A stretch of DNA of 64,000 nt from GCA-2746795 sp963747345 (GCA_963747345.1 CAVVFA010000001.1:868001-932000), one strand, 5' to 3'. Numbered from the stretch's first letter, positions 47,237-56,935 are shown. Translations and numbers: made by a program. Notes: generated from the letters alone by a model not told the origin.

Positions 47237-47903
47237 ATGCTTTATCTGGTAGCAACACCCATTGGCAATTTAGGCGACATCACTTTGCGGGCGTTGGAGA
47301 CGCTGCGTGCGGTTGATTTTGTCGCCAGCGAAGATACACGCAAGACAGGCCGCCTGCTCAAGCATTTTGAGATCAGCAAGCCGCAAATAGCCTTCCACGA
47401 GCACAACGAAGCCCAGGTCGGCCAACAGAATCATGAACATTTTGGCCGACGGTAAATCGGTGGCGGTTGTTTCTGACGCTGGCACACCGGGTATCTCAGA
47501 CCCTGGCTACACGCTGGTGCAGCTTGCCATCGAAAACAAATTTGAGGTCACGATGATTCCTGGCCCGACGGCGTTGGCGATGGCCGTGGTGCTGTCCGGC
47601 TTACCGGCGCACAGCTTCACCTATCGCGGCTTCCCGCCCCGCAAAAGCGGCAAACGGCAGAACTTTATGGCCGTCGATGTGGATTCGCCCCATACCTTGA
47701 TCTTCTACGAAAGCCCCCACCGCCTCAAACCGTTCTTGGAAGATGCCCTGGTTGTCTATGGCGACCGTCGGGCTGCCTTTGCCAACGAGTTAACCAAACT
47801 CTACGAAAATGTGCAGCGCGGTTCCCTGTCAGAATTGATTGCGTTTGTGGAAAAGGAAGAACCGCGTGGGGAGTATGTGGTGGTAATTGAAGGGGCAAAG
47901 TAA
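47237..47903 (+). CDS. rsmI: 16S rRNA (cytidine-1402-2'-O)-methyltransferase RsmI, frameshifted
   Basis: About 222 residues after one correction near 47,418 (a G too many in TCGGCC). N-terminal LYLVATPIGNLGDITLRALE and EDTRKTGRLL, then after the break MNILADGKSVAVVSDAGTPGISDPG and MIPGPTALAMAVVLSGLP, the tetrapyrrole-methylase-fold motifs. KLYENVQRGSLSELI and GEYVVVIEG close the protein. It adds the 2'-O-methyl at C1402 of helix 44. The C-terminal domain is short, as in many non-proteobacterial RsmI. The start at 47,237 (MLYLVATPIG) is preferred to an upstream one. Confidence 0.9.
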
Positions 47904-47904
47904 A

Positions 47905-47986
47905 AAAGTGGCAAAGTGGCAAAGTTGCAGGGTGAAAATCAAACACGCTACTTTGCCACCTTGCAACTTTGCAACCCTGCAACCCT
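47905..47986. repeat. Intergenic hairpin of AAAGTGGCAAAG/GCAACTTTGCC words
   Basis: AGTGGCAAAGTGGCAAAGTTGCAGGG on the left; CTTTGCCACCTTGCAACTTTGCAACCCTGC on the right. It lies between the convergent rsmI and rlmH. Same family as 5,082 and 48,474. Confidence 0.8.
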
Positions 47987-48467
47987 TTACTTATGATATT
48001 TCTCGCCATTCATAATCGTAAACGCACGGTAAAGCTGTTCCATGAAGATGATGCGGGCCATTTCGTGGGTGAAGGTGAGCGGGGAGAGTCCGATTTGTTC
48101 ATGGCTGGCGGCGATGACCTCATCTGAGAAACCCTAAGGGGCCACCAATTAAGAAGGCTAAACGGCCGTTATCCTCCATCCCACGCCTCAACCACTTTGC
48201 CAAACCGGGGCTGGTCATCTGATTGCCTTCTGGCGAGAGCAAAATAATGCGATTGGCTTGCTCTGCCCCCTTCAGCAGCAGTTCCCCCTCTTTTTGCATC
48301 GCCACGGCATCCGGCGAGCCACGCCCCACAACATCTTTCACTTCTTTAAGCTCAAACGTGGTGTAATGGCGCAAGCGCTTCTCGTAATCCTGCTGCGCTT
48401 GCAGCCAATGCTTCGTCTTCATTTTGCCTACAGCAATGAGGTCGATATTTCCGAATTTTTGGGTCAT
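47987..48467 (-). CDS. rlmH: 23S rRNA (pseudouridine-1915-N3)-methyltransferase RlmH, frameshifted
   Basis: About 160 residues after one correction near 48,130, the exact family length. Motifs: LIAVGKMKTKHWLQAQQDYEKR at the N-terminus, the SAM-binding LLSPEGNQM and FLIGGPLGF, and after the break LSPLTFTHEMARIIFMEQLYRAF and the C-terminal tyrosine-histidine end EKYHK. It methylates N3 of pseudouridine 1915 in helix 69 of 23S rRNA, which touches the decoding centre. ATG at 48,467, MTQKFGNIDLI. A palindrome copy lies at 48,162. Confidence 0.92.
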
Positions 48468-48473
48468 AAAAAT

Positions 48474-48562
48474 AAGAGTTGCAAAGTTGCAAAGGGGCAA
48501 GGTTGCAAAGTTCCTCGTTACCCAGCCACCTTGCAACTATGCAACTTTGCCACCCTGCAACT
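48474..48562. repeat. Intergenic hairpin of TTGCAAAG/CTTTGCAA words
   Basis: GAGTTGCAAAGTTGCAAAGGGGCAAGG on the left and CCACCTTGCAACTATGCAACTTTGCC on the right. It lies between rlmH and the HAD gene, partly covering the end of the HAD ORF. Confidence 0.8.
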
Positions 48563-49295
48563 TTTGCAAAGCCTCTGCCAGTTCATCAAGCCGATCAATC
48601 ACCCCATCCGGCACAACGCCTTCAACCATGGGGAATCGGTCACTGTTGCGGATGAGGATCGCTTTCATGCCAGCGGCGTGAGCGCCCATGATATCGTGGC
48701 CGGGGGAATCGCCGACGAAGACGGCATTAGCGGGGTCTATACCTAAATCGGACAGCACTTGCAGGTAGGGGTCGGGTTGGGGTTTCCATTTGTTGGCATC
48801 AGCGGAGAAAAGCGTGGCCTCGAAATAGCTGTCGATGCCGAAGCGCTGCAAATCTCGGATGTGGGCATCGCCGGTGAACATGGTGTTGGAGAGCAGACCA
48901 AGTTTGTACTGCCCGTTGATAGCTTCCAGCCCTTCAACTGTGCCAGGAAGCAGATATGCTTGCCCACAAATGGCGTTTTGGTACACGTTCCCTGCTTCGG
49001 TAAGCCAGGCTGGCTGGATGCCGTTGGCACCGATGCAGCTATGCAAAATCTCGCCGATAAAATCAGCCAGGCACAGATTACGCTGACCGTCTACCGCACC
49101 TTGCCAGCGACCCGGCAAAATGGCAAAACCAGTATCACGGAACTGCTCAAATGCGGGCAATGCCATGTCTTTTTCCTGAAAATAATTATAGGCTGCTGAT
49201 AAACCGGGTATTTCCAAATCGGGCCAGACGGCATAGGGGCCTGCGTACTCAATTAATGTGCCGCCTAAATCAAAAACAACTGCTTCAATCTTCAA
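48537..49295 (-). CDS. HAD-family hydrolase
   Basis: About 252 residues. Motif I is VFDLGGTLIEY (nucleophile Asp followed by Gly-Gly-Thr, a common variant), motif II GLLSNTM near residue 155, motif III Lys in NKWKPQPDPYLQ near residue 190, motif IV GDSPGHDIMGA near residue 215. A phosphatase of the HAD_2 type with unknown substrate. A TTG at 49,295 following GGAGATTTTATT is the most likely start; the longer reading starts in a repeat. Its C-terminus (AEALQKLQGGKVA) is encoded by repeat DNA. Confidence 0.82.
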   Translation of the reverse strand: MKIEAVVFDLGGTLIEYAGPYAVWPDLEIPGLSAAYNYFQEKDMALPAFEQFRDTGFAILPGRWQGAVDGQRNLCLADFIGEILHSCIGANGIQPAWLTEAGNVYQNAICGQAYLLPGTVEGLEAINGQYKLGLLSNTMFTGDAHIRDLQRFGIDSYFEATLFSADANKWKPQPDPYLQVLSDLGIDPANAVFVGDSPGHDIMGAHAAGMKAILIRNSDRFPMVEGVVPDGVIDRLDELAEALQKLQGGKVA

Positions 49296-49312
49296 AATAA
49301 AATCTCCAAAAA

Positions 49313-49380
49313 AAGAGATTAGAGATTGGAGATTGGAGATTATCATGCGTGACATCTCTAATCTCCAATCTCCAATCTCA
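49313..49380. repeat. Intergenic hairpin of GAGATTGG words
   Basis: GAGATTAGAGATTGGAGATTGGAGATT on the left and its complement AATCTCCAATCTCCAATCTC on the right, loop ATCATGCGTGACATCTCT. It lies between mutS2 and the HAD gene. Confidence 0.85.
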
Positions 49381-49391
49381 GAATAGGTTTG

Positions 49392-51830
49392 TTATTTATG
49401 CTCTACCAATTTGGCAACCGTCACACCCGCTCCGCCTTCGCCTTCAATGCCTTCTTCAAAGGATTTGACGTAGCTGTTGCTCTTTAAGGTTTCACGAACG
49501 GCCGTTCTCAACTTCCCCGTGCCTTTTCCATGAATAATACGCACCCAGGGCATGCGCGAGAGAAAAGCATTGTCCAGGAAACGCTCTAACGCCTCCAGCC
49601 CATCTTCGACTCGAAGACCACGAATGTCTAATTCCAGACCAGAATACGAGCCAGTTGGCCCACTGTAGCCGCCAATGTCCGCCAGTTCTTCATCCTCAAC
49701 GGGGCGGCCTTTGAACTCCAAATCTTCAAACTTGACGCGCATTTGCAAGCGGCCCAGCGCCACCATCGCTTCCTTCTTGTTGTCCAGCGCCACCACTTCG
49801 GCGCGACGGTCTAGCGATTTCACCAGCACCGTATCACCCACTTGCAGTTTGCGCCGGAGCTGCTTGGTCGGGGATTGCGACTTTTGCACGACAGGCGTGA
49901 CCGGTTTCAACTGAGTTTCTTCAATTTCCGAAACCTCTGCGCTCACCTTCTTGAGTTGATTGAGCGATACCGCATCTTTTATTTGCCGACGGGCGCGGCG
50001 CAGTTCCTCTTGCACCGCTTCGATTTCCGCTTTGGCCTCTTCTCGTGCTTCTGCCAAAATCTGACGGCGCTCTTTCTCGATTTCTTCAAGCCGTCGCTCC
50101 AAATCCTCCCGCTGTGACTCAACTTCACGCAGCGCCAGGCGCGTTCCCGCTTCTTCTGCCTCCATCTTGTCCCGCAAATCGTAGATGGAATCGAGCATAT
50201 TTTCGGCTTGATGGCTGCCCACGCCTAGTTGACGCATGGCATCATCCAGAATCGTTTCGTCCAAGCCCAGCCGACGGGCAATCGCCAGCGCGTTGGAACG
50301 CCCGGGCAAGCCGATGGTCATCTCGTAGGTGGGGGAGAGCGTGTCCAGGTCAAACATCAGCGAGGCGTTGGTTGCGCCCGGGGTTTGGCTGGCGTAAATC
50401 TTGAGTTCGGGATAATGGGTGGCGATGAAGGTCGTCGCCCCTTTGTCGCGCAAGAAGTTGACGATGGCCTGCGCGAGGGCTGCCCCTTCTGCGGGGTCTG
50501 TGCCGGAGCCTAACTCGTCGAACACCACCAATGAACGGTCATCCACCTCAGCCAAAATGCGGGTGATGTTGGTGATGTGGCCGGAGAAGGTGGAGAGGCT
50601 TTGTTCGATGGACTGCTCGTCGCCAATGTCGGCGAACACGTTGTTGAAGATGGTCAGCCGCGCTTCGATGGCGGGCAGCTGCATCCCAGATTGCGCCATG
50701 AGAATCATCAGTCCCGTCGTTTTCAGGCTGACGGTTTTACCGCCGGTGTTGGGGCCGGTGATGAGCACGGTGAAGATGTCTTCATCCAGCGTCAGGTTCG
50801 TGGGGATGACGGTTTCGGGGTCGAGCATGGGATGACGTGCGCCTTTGATCCAGATGGTGGAGCCTGGATGCGGATTGGGCGGCGGCGGTGTCCATCTTTC
50901 CCGTTCGTTGGCGTGTTTGGGAGGGCGTGGGGCGGGAAATTCACGCCATTCGGTGAACTGGGGGGCGACGCCGTTGATCATGGAGCTGTATTTGGCGCGG
51001 GCGAAAATCAAGTCTAGCTCGGCCAACCGTTCTACGACGCGCTTGATGCTGTCGCCTTGCTCGGCGACTTTGTTGGAGAGGGCGGCGAGGATGCGTTGAA
51101 TTTCGTCGTGTTCTTGAATTTGCAGGCCGCGATATTCGTTGTTGAGATCGACGGTGCCGATGGGTTCCAGCCACAAGGTTGCGCCGGTGCCGCTTTGGTC
51201 GTGGACGATGCCTTTGAGGCGACCTTTGGCATCAGAGCGCAGGGGAACTACATAACGGCCGTTTCGCATGGAAACGAGTGGCTCTTGCAAATATTGGTTG
51301 CTGCTGCTTTGCAAAATGCGTTGTAGTTTGTCCTGGATACGGCCGTGCACCACCCGTAGATCGCGGCGGATATTTGCCAGGGTGGTTGAGGCACTGTCCA
51401 GCACATCGCCGTTATCGTCCAGCGTTTGGCTGATGGCGGTCACGAGACCGGGGCATTCCTCAATCAGTTCCGCAATTTCCGCCAGACGGGGGAATTGCTC
51501 TTCTGTTTTGAGCAGGGCGCGGCGCAAGTTTCGCCCAGCGGCAATGGTGGCGCGGATGCTGAGCAGGGTTTGCGGTTGCAAGGTGAAACCGTGTTCCGCA
51601 TTGTCTACCGCTTCGCGCACATCCCGTGCGCCGCCGATGGTGACGCTGGTGTGGGTGTCTAGCAGCAAGCGTGCTTCAGCCGTCTCTGTTTGCCATTGGC
51701 TGGCTTCCAGATAATCGGTCGTGGGGACGAGGGCTAAGGCCAACGCTTCACCAGCGCTGAAGCTGGTGTAGCCCGCCAAAATGCTGCGGACTTTATGAAA
51801 TTCGAGGGTGCGTAAACTTTTTGTATCCAT
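49392..51830 (-). CDS. mutS2: Endonuclease MutS2
   Basis: 812 residues, intact. No mismatch-recognition domain. Core region, then the ATPase with Walker A GPNTGGKTVSLKT near residue 357 and Walker B VVFDELGSGTDPAEG near residue 440, followed by a coiled coil of about 100 residues (after QAENMLDSIYD) and the C-terminal Smr endonuclease domain LDIRGLRVEDGLEALERF ... IIHGKGTGKLR. The Smr catalytic loop DIRG and HGKG are present. Known roles include suppressing recombination and rescuing collided ribosomes. The alternative start at 51,857 has no better ribosome binding site. Palindromes are at 49,498 and 51,255. Confidence 0.95.
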   Translation of the reverse strand: MDTKSLRTLEFHKVRSILAGYTSFSAGEALALALVPTTDYLEASQWQTETAEARLLLDTHTSVTIGGARDVREAVDNAEHGFTLQPQTLLSIRATIAAGRNLRRALLKTEEQFPRLAEIAELIEECPGLVTAISQTLDDNGDVLDSASTTLANIRRDLRVVHGRIQDKLQRILQSSSNQYLQEPLVSMRNGRYVVPLRSDAKGRLKGIVHDQSGTGATLWLEPIGTVDLNNEYRGLQIQEHDEIQRILAALSNKVAEQGDSIKRVVERLAELDLIFARAKYSSMINGVAPQFTEWREFPAPRPPKHANERERWTPPPPNPHPGSTIWIKGARHPMLDPETVIPTNLTLDEDIFTVLITGPNTGGKTVSLKTTGLMILMAQSGMQLPAIEARLTIFNNVFADIGDEQSIEQSLSTFSGHITNITRILAEVDDRSLVVFDELGSGTDPAEGAALAQAIVNFLRDKGATTFIATHYPELKIYASQTPGATNASLMFDLDTLSPTYEMTIGLPGRSNALAIARRLGLDETILDDAMRQLGVGSHQAENMLDSIYDLRDKMEAEEAGTRLALREVESQREDLERRLEEIEKERRQILAEAREEAKAEIEAVQEELRRARRQIKDAVSLNQLKKVSAEVSEIEETQLKPVTPVVQKSQSPTKQLRRKLQVGDTVLVKSLDRRAEVVALDNKKEAMVALGRLQMRVKFEDLEFKGRPVEDEELADIGGYSGPTGSYSGLELDIRGLRVEDGLEALERFLDNAFLSRMPWVRIIHGKGTGKLRTAVRETLKSNSYVKSFEEGIEGEGGAGVTVAKLVEHK

Positions 51831-51889
51831 AACGGGTGGAAGTATAGCTGAAATCAAGGTGTCTTGCCGATTTTTTTGAAGTTTGGCTC

Positions 51890-51943
51890 AACCCCCTCCC
51901 TAACCCTTGCCTCGCCCTTTGGGGGAGGGTTAGGGAGAGGGAA
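51890..51943. terminator. G/C-rich inverted repeat upstream of mutS2
   Basis: ACCCCCTCCCTAACCC and GGGTTAGGGAGAGGG pair over 14 or more bases with an internal GCCTCGCCCTTTGGGG segment. It lies in the divergent spacer between mutS2 and the first SPFH gene (51,831-52,064), which otherwise shows only possible promoters, so it may be a regulatory structure rather than a terminator. Confidence 0.45.
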
Positions 51944-52064
51944 ATTGCCGAATTGAAAATTTCAAATCACCTCTTTGCGTAGAAAAAATGAAAGGCTCAA
52001 TGCTTTATGGTATAGTTGCGGCATTATTTTCAGCGGTTGAGGGCTAATTTCAGGGTGTGGTTCA

Positions 52065-53333
52065 TTGAGTAACAAGCGATCCCAATCTACTTCTAAAAAA
52101 GAACTCGGTGTTATGGGTCTTATCCTGGCAATGCTGATTTTGGGTGCTATTGGCTGGTTCTTGAAAGACGCGACTGGCTACCCGTATCGGGCTTATGGCG
52201 CTATTTGGTGGGCAACGGCCGTTTTTATGGCATTTATGGTTGGCTTTCTTTATTATGCCTTGTTTGTGCTTCCGATTCCGGGCAGCGAGGGGTGGGCGGA
52301 GGGGCTGCGTCTGCTCACCCGCAACTACATGGAACCGCCACCCAAAGCTGATTCTGCCCCGAGAGGAAGACGCAGCAAAACGACAACGGCCGTTATGCCC
52401 CACCATCTCACCGACCTGCCCCCTAGTTTTGTGCTTCTAAGAAGTGGTCTCGTGCGCAGTAATCAGGCATTGGCGTTGACGAAAGGGGGCGGTTTCTCCC
52501 GCGCAGCCGGCCCTGGATTTGTCATCCTCTTCAAGAACGAACTGATCGCCCAAACCATTGATGTGCGCAACCATACTCGTTCTGAAATTGTGAAAGCCAA
52601 TACGCGCGACGGGATTCCCATCGAACTGCCCATCTTCATTGGGTTCCGCGTATGGCGCAACCAGACAGAAATCACACCAGCTGAACCACCCTACCAATAC
52701 GATCCAGATGCCATTTTCCATGCGACCTACGCGGGCAGTGTGCTTGATAAAGAGAGCGCCAGCCGCTGGTCGGATTTGGTGACGCCGATTGCGACCAACC
52801 TCTTTGTCACCGAAATTGCCCGTCATACTTTGGATCAACTGTATCAGGTGGATAGTGATGGCAATGGGGCGAAAACCGAAATAAATCAACGAGTGCGGCG
52901 CAGTTTAGAGCGAAATGATCGCCTGGATGGGATTGAACTGTTGAGCGTGGGGTCAGGTATTCCCAGCTTACCGGAGGCTGTGCGCCAGCAGCGGCTCAAG
53001 AAATGGCAGTCTCAGTGGCAGCGTGAGATCATCATGAAAAAGGCGAGAGGGGACTCGGAAGCTGAACTGCGTCTCAAACATGCCCGAGCGCGTGCCCAAG
53101 TTGAAATCATCCAAAATATTACGCGCAGTATTGCCACCAGCAATCGGAGCGGCATTAGTGTGACGGAAATTGTGGCGCTGCGCATGATTGAGGCGCTAGA
53201 AGATGCCGTGTCAGACGTGTCGGTGCAGGCGTTGGTGCCGCAGCCGGTATTAACCACGATGATTGAAAGCTCGCGGCAGATGTTGAATTGGGTTGAAGAT
53301 GAAGAGGAGGATACTTACGATGTCAACGAATAA
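52065..53333 (+). CDS. SPFH/band-7-like membrane protein
   Basis: 422 residues. Two N-terminal transmembrane helices (residues about 16-34 and 48-70), then an SPFH-type beta-alpha domain: TKGGGFSRAAGPGFVILFKNELIAQTIDVRNHT near residue 140, the long helix with EINQRVRRSLERNDRLDGIELLSVGSG near residue 265, and a charged coiled coil (QWQREIIMKKARGDSEAELRLKHARARAQVEIIQNI). Such proteins form microdomain scaffolds with proteases or transport complexes. TTG start, GGTGTGG upstream; no better ATG. First gene of a four-gene operon with a second SPFH protein. Confidence 0.65.
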   Translation: MSNKRSQSTSKKELGVMGLILAMLILGAIGWFLKDATGYPYRAYGAIWWATAVFMAFMVGFLYYALFVLPIPGSEGWAEGLRLLTRNYMEPPPKADSAPRGRRSKTTTAVMPHHLTDLPPSFVLLRSGLVRSNQALALTKGGGFSRAAGPGFVILFKNELIAQTIDVRNHTRSEIVKANTRDGIPIELPIFIGFRVWRNQTEITPAEPPYQYDPDAIFHATYAGSVLDKESASRWSDLVTPIATNLFVTEIARHTLDQLYQVDSDGNGAKTEINQRVRRSLERNDRLDGIELLSVGSGIPSLPEAVRQQRLKKWQSQWQREIIMKKARGDSEAELRLKHARARAQVEIIQNITRSIATSNRSGISVTEIVALRMIEALEDAVSDVSVQALVPQPVLTTMIESSRQMLNWVEDEEEDTYDVNE

Positions 53334-54649
53334 CGGCGACTTGTTGGTATCACCTCCTGTTAAACGAGGCACCTTCCTGCTGATTGTGTTGCTGCTGCTG
53401 CTGCTGTATTGGCTGTTTGTCCATTTTATTGAGCATATTGATATGACGGCGACGCTGAATGCTGCGTGGCACGGCCGTTTTCCAGAAGCATCAAATTTGC
53501 CGAATTGGGTGGTTAACGCCATAGAATTTTTTCATCCGCGTGTGCTGCGCCATTTTATTCCGCTGGTGGTGGGCTGGGTGTTTGCTTATCTGGCGGCTGT
53601 GAGTTTGGTGCGGGTGCAGTATGATTTGCCAGACAATGCCTTTGCCCGCACATTTTTGGGACGGTTGGTGACGGGGCAAGCAACGGGCGACAAGGCGGTG
53701 GTGGCTTCTAGCCGCACGCTGGAATCGCAGCGACCGGAATATGTGCTGCTGCGGGTTGGCGGGCCGGGGCAGTTGGTGGTTCCGCAGGGGGAGGTGGCGG
53801 TGACGGAGGTTAACGGCCGTTATTACCGCATCTTGTCCTCGGGCAAAAACAATCTGAAACCGTTTGAGTATGTGCATACCATGCTCAGTTTACGCACGCA
53901 AGAACGACAGGTAACGGCCGTTCCCCTCATCACCAAAGACGCCATCGAACTCACCGCTGACTTCACCATCACCTTCCACATTGATACGGGCGGAGAAATG
54001 TCCACCCGTTCCCGACCGTATCCGTATAGCCCAGAAGCCGTTGAAAAAGCCGCCTATGTGCAAATTAACTATGGCGATCACCAGACCTTTACGTGGCTCG
54101 ATCTGCCAGTCAACACCGCCAAAGGCTTGTTAAGCATCATTGTCAGTAAATACACCCTGGACGAGCTTGTTGCATCCGCAAGGGCCTGTGCGCGAACCGC
54201 ACTATATGATTACGCAAGAGTTAGAGCGAAAAGTGCGGCACAGCATCGACGATAGTGGTCTGGAGTTGGAAAGCATCCGCATTGGGCGGCTGGAACTGCC
54301 AGAGGAAGCGACACAACAATATATTGACCATTGGCAAGCCGATTTAGATACGCAGATTCGCCTGGCGCTGGCGGAAGTGGAAGCCAGTTCTTACGAAGAG
54401 GCTGAAATTGCCCGAGCAGAAGCGGAAGTCATTATGATTCAAGCGATTGTTGAAGGGCTGGAAAAAGCGCGGCAGTCGGGCAGCACTGGCTCCATGCGGG
54501 ATATTATCGCCTTGCGTTTGGTTGAGGCGTTGGAAAAAATGGCGCGACAATCCCAATCGATTGAACAGATTCCCTTTGATTTATTGCCGCAAATTGAGAA
54601 TATTCGGATGCAGATTGCGCCCGCAGAAACAACTGCCCGCATCCCGTGA
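53320..54649 (+). CDS. Second SPFH/band-7-like membrane protein, frameshifted
   Basis: About 442 residues across one break near 54,175 (the GCAAGGGCC region). Two N-terminal transmembrane helices, then GGPGQLVVPQGEVAVTEVNGRYYRILSSGKNNLKPFEYVHTMLSLRTQERQ as the SPFH-like core, and DSGLELESIRIGRLELPEE with a coiled coil rich in E and A (EVEASSYEEAEIARAEAEVIM). It starts 14 bases before the end of the previous gene with AGGAGG upstream, so the two are coupled. The pair probably forms a hetero-oligomer; function unknown. Palindromes are at 53,812 and 53,912 and a variant at 53,471. Confidence 0.65.
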
Positions 54650-54658
54650 AGAGGAGAG

Positions 54659-55748
54659 GTGAGTCAGGTGGAAGACGAAAAACCGCCCATCCCCCTCTCG
54701 CCAGAAGCGCTGCAAGCTTTGGTGGAAATCCTCTATCCTGAACCGGGCGTGGTTGATATTCTGACGCTGGATCAGTTTATTTTTCGGTATAAGTTTAGCG
54801 GATTGGGCGCAACGGCCGTTGCTGATATGGAACGTGCGCAGCGCATTACCCGTTCGGTTGGCGACCATGAGCAAATTGGCCTGGCTGAGTTTCACATCGG
54901 CCTTATTTACCTGCATTGGGGCCAGTTTCTAGGCGCGATTAAATATTTTGATGATGCGCAACGGCATTGGCAGTTTGCCAAAAAAGATGGGGCGGCGAGC
55001 TTGGCGCAGTTTGCCCAGGGGGTGTGCCAGCATCATGCCTATCATTATGAAAACGCCCTCGCCAATTATGGCAAAGTACAGCGCATCCTCTCCAAAATTG
55101 AAGCCAACGGCTCCCACCCTGACACCTGATTTTCTAGCCAGTATAAAAACGGGATTGAATGGCTGCCGCGAGGATGTCGTGCATAAACTCCGCACGCTGG
55201 GTGAGGGGGAACCGGTTGCCTTCCGCGTGCCGCTTACAGAAGAAACGGCCGTTTCTTCTGATGCACCAGATGTCACCACAAAGGCAATGCCTACCGCCAC
55301 CTCTGTGAGCGAAGCTGCCCCCGCTTCGGCGGCTGCTTCACATGTGCCTGCTGCTCCACTTCCCATTAGTAATTTGCCCCGCGTGGCTCCTCCCCTGGTT
55401 GATGTTGCGGCTGATGAAGCTGATACCCAGCCTGATACGGATAGCGCAACTGAAGAACTTGCTGTTGCCCCGGCGGTGTTGATGCAAAGTCCTATCCCCA
55501 ACCATGCCAATCAGAGCGAAGATTATATTTGGTATCACGTGGTGGATCGGGAAGATTTAGAAGATTTTTTACCCGATATTCAGGCGGATACGGCGCTTCT
55601 GGTTGATACACGCACCGATCTTTATACTTGTGCTGAAGGCGATTTGGTGATTGTGGATCAGGCGGATGCAGAAGGCTCTATTCCGCTTCGACCTCAGCAA
55701 TCGGCTGAAAATACGCCGTTTACGCGGCATTTACTTAGCAGAAGTTGA
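54659..55748 (+). CDS. TPR-like protein with disordered linker, frameshifted, SPFH operon
   Basis: About 362 residues after one correction near 55,110. The N-terminal region contains a helical repeat pair that looks like TPRs (AEFHIGLIYLHWGQFLGAIKYF and GVCQHHAYHYENALANYGKVQ). Then comes a long Ala/Pro/Thr-rich linker, and a C-terminal conserved-looking segment EDYIWYHVVDREDLEDFLPD ... YTCAEGDLVIVD. GTG start at 54,659 after AAGAGGAG. No recognised family; probably a cytoplasmic adaptor for the two SPFH proteins. The palindromes at 54,811 and 55,244 read TAV. Confidence 0.6.
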
Positions 55749-55930
55749 TGAACAGATTTTCTTTCACACGTGATCCCGAAACAGGCGAGATTCGGTTCAA
55801 ACCTGACCATCCAGAAGAAGTGGGGAAGGTCAAGATTACCGCAAATCAGGCAGATTTCCCGATTTATGCTGAAGAAATTATTGGTATTGTTATCGGTATC
55901 TGGTCTAAACTGCATCCGGCACAGAAGTAG
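55748..55930 (+). CDS. Small 60-residue protein of the SPFH operon
   Basis: 60 residues, MNRFSFTRDPETGEIRFKPD at the start, then EEVGKVKITANQADFPIYAE and a short hydrophobic patch IIGIVIGIW. No family recognised. Its ATG overlaps the stop of the previous gene by one base (TGATG), a sign of translational coupling, so it is likely to be real. The A/T/E-rich composition suggests a small beta domain and a helix. Confidence 0.5.
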   Translation: MNRFSFTRDPETGEIRFKPDHPEEVGKVKITANQADFPIYAEEIIGIVIGIWSKLHPAQK

Positions 55931-56005
55931 ACGCCCTGCCGGCGCGTCTCACCATGCAACAGAAATCATTAGGGTTCACAGGTTTTGTGGAGGAATAAGG
56001 CAGCT

Positions 56006-56935
56006 ATGGATAAACATATTCTTGTTATCGGGGCAACGTTGATGGATGTGAAAGGGAAGCCGACCGCCGGGTTGGAGCCATCTACCTCCAATCCTGCCAA
56101 TATCCGCATGACTCGCGGGGGGACGGCGCGTAATGTGGCTGAGAATTTGGGTCGATTGGGCGCGGATGTTGTGTTGATAACGGCCGTTGGCAACGACATC
56201 ATTGGCGATATGTTATTGGAGCAGACGGCTGAGGCGGGTGTGGATGTTGATTACGCACTGCAAGATGAAAACGGCCGTACCGGCGCCTACATCGCCATGT
56301 TGGAACTAGACGGTTCCCTGTCTGTGGCTCTGGATGATGTCGGCGTCATGAAAATGATTACCCCTGGCTATCTCGACCAAAACCGTAAACTCTTCCGTGA
56401 TGCCGAGTTGGTTATGATGGATGGCAGTCTCACCCCTGATGCCATGGAGACTGTGGCGCGGCTGGCTAAAAAATATAAAGTGCCGCTGTGTGCTGATCCG
56501 TCTTCTTCCCGACTGGCCTACAAGCTGCGGCCGTTTTTATCGCAACTGCATCTGGTTGTTCCCAATGAAATGGAAGCCGCCGAATTGCTCGAAGTAGATT
56601 TCTACGGGCATGATCCAGATGCCAGCCAGGATTTGGCACGGTTGTTGGTGAAAGCGGGTGCTGAAAATGCCATAATCACCTTAGCAAACTTTGGCCTGGA
56701 CTACGCCACATCTGATGAGGTGGGCTACATTCCCGCCAACTACAGCCAAATCGTCGATAGTACCGGCACGGGAGATGCCGTGATTGCGGCCATTATGTTT
56801 GGCATGGTCAATGGTCTGCCCCCCACCGAATCAATCCGTTTGGGAGCCGCCGCCGCCAGCATTACGGTGCAGACTGGGCAAACCGTCGTCCGCGACCTCA
56901 GCCTCGATATGCTGTATGATCATTTAATCGTTTAA
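56006..56935 (+). CDS. PfkB-family sugar/nucleoside kinase
   Basis: 309 residues. N-terminal MDKHILVIGATLMDVKGKP, sugar-site GGTARNVAENLGRLGADVVLITAVGND near residue 37, and DSTGTGDAVIAAIMFG near residue 250, where GTGD is the anion-hole/catalytic-base motif of PfkB kinases. The first motif, with RNVAENLGRLG, resembles pseudouridine kinases (PsuK) more than fructokinases, but no pseudouridine glycosidase gene is next to it. ATG with GGAGGAATAAGG upstream. Two palindrome copies (56,180; variant 56,271). Confidence 0.85.
   Translation: MDKHILVIGATLMDVKGKPTAGLEPSTSNPANIRMTRGGTARNVAENLGRLGADVVLITAVGNDIIGDMLLEQTAEAGVDVDYALQDENGRTGAYIAMLELDGSLSVALDDVGVMKMITPGYLDQNRKLFRDAELVMMDGSLTPDAMETVARLAKKYKVPLCADPSSSRLAYKLRPFLSQLHLVVPNEMEAAELLEVDFYGHDPDASQDLARLLVKAGAENAIITLANFGLDYATSDEVGYIPANYSQIVDSTGTGDAVIAAIMFGMVNGLPPTESIRLGAAAASITVQTGQTVVRDLSLDMLYDHLIV

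Noticed and set aside
38726..48467. Programmed ribosomal frameshifting in tkt, rsmE, rsmI and rlmH
   Set aside because: No common slippery site or downstream structure; the lesions differ in sign and lie in many unrelated genes, which fits sequence error.
13092..49380. GAGATTGG arrays as CRISPR repeats
   Set aside because: Units are 7-9 bases, have no unique spacers, and each array pairs with its complement; no cas genes are near.
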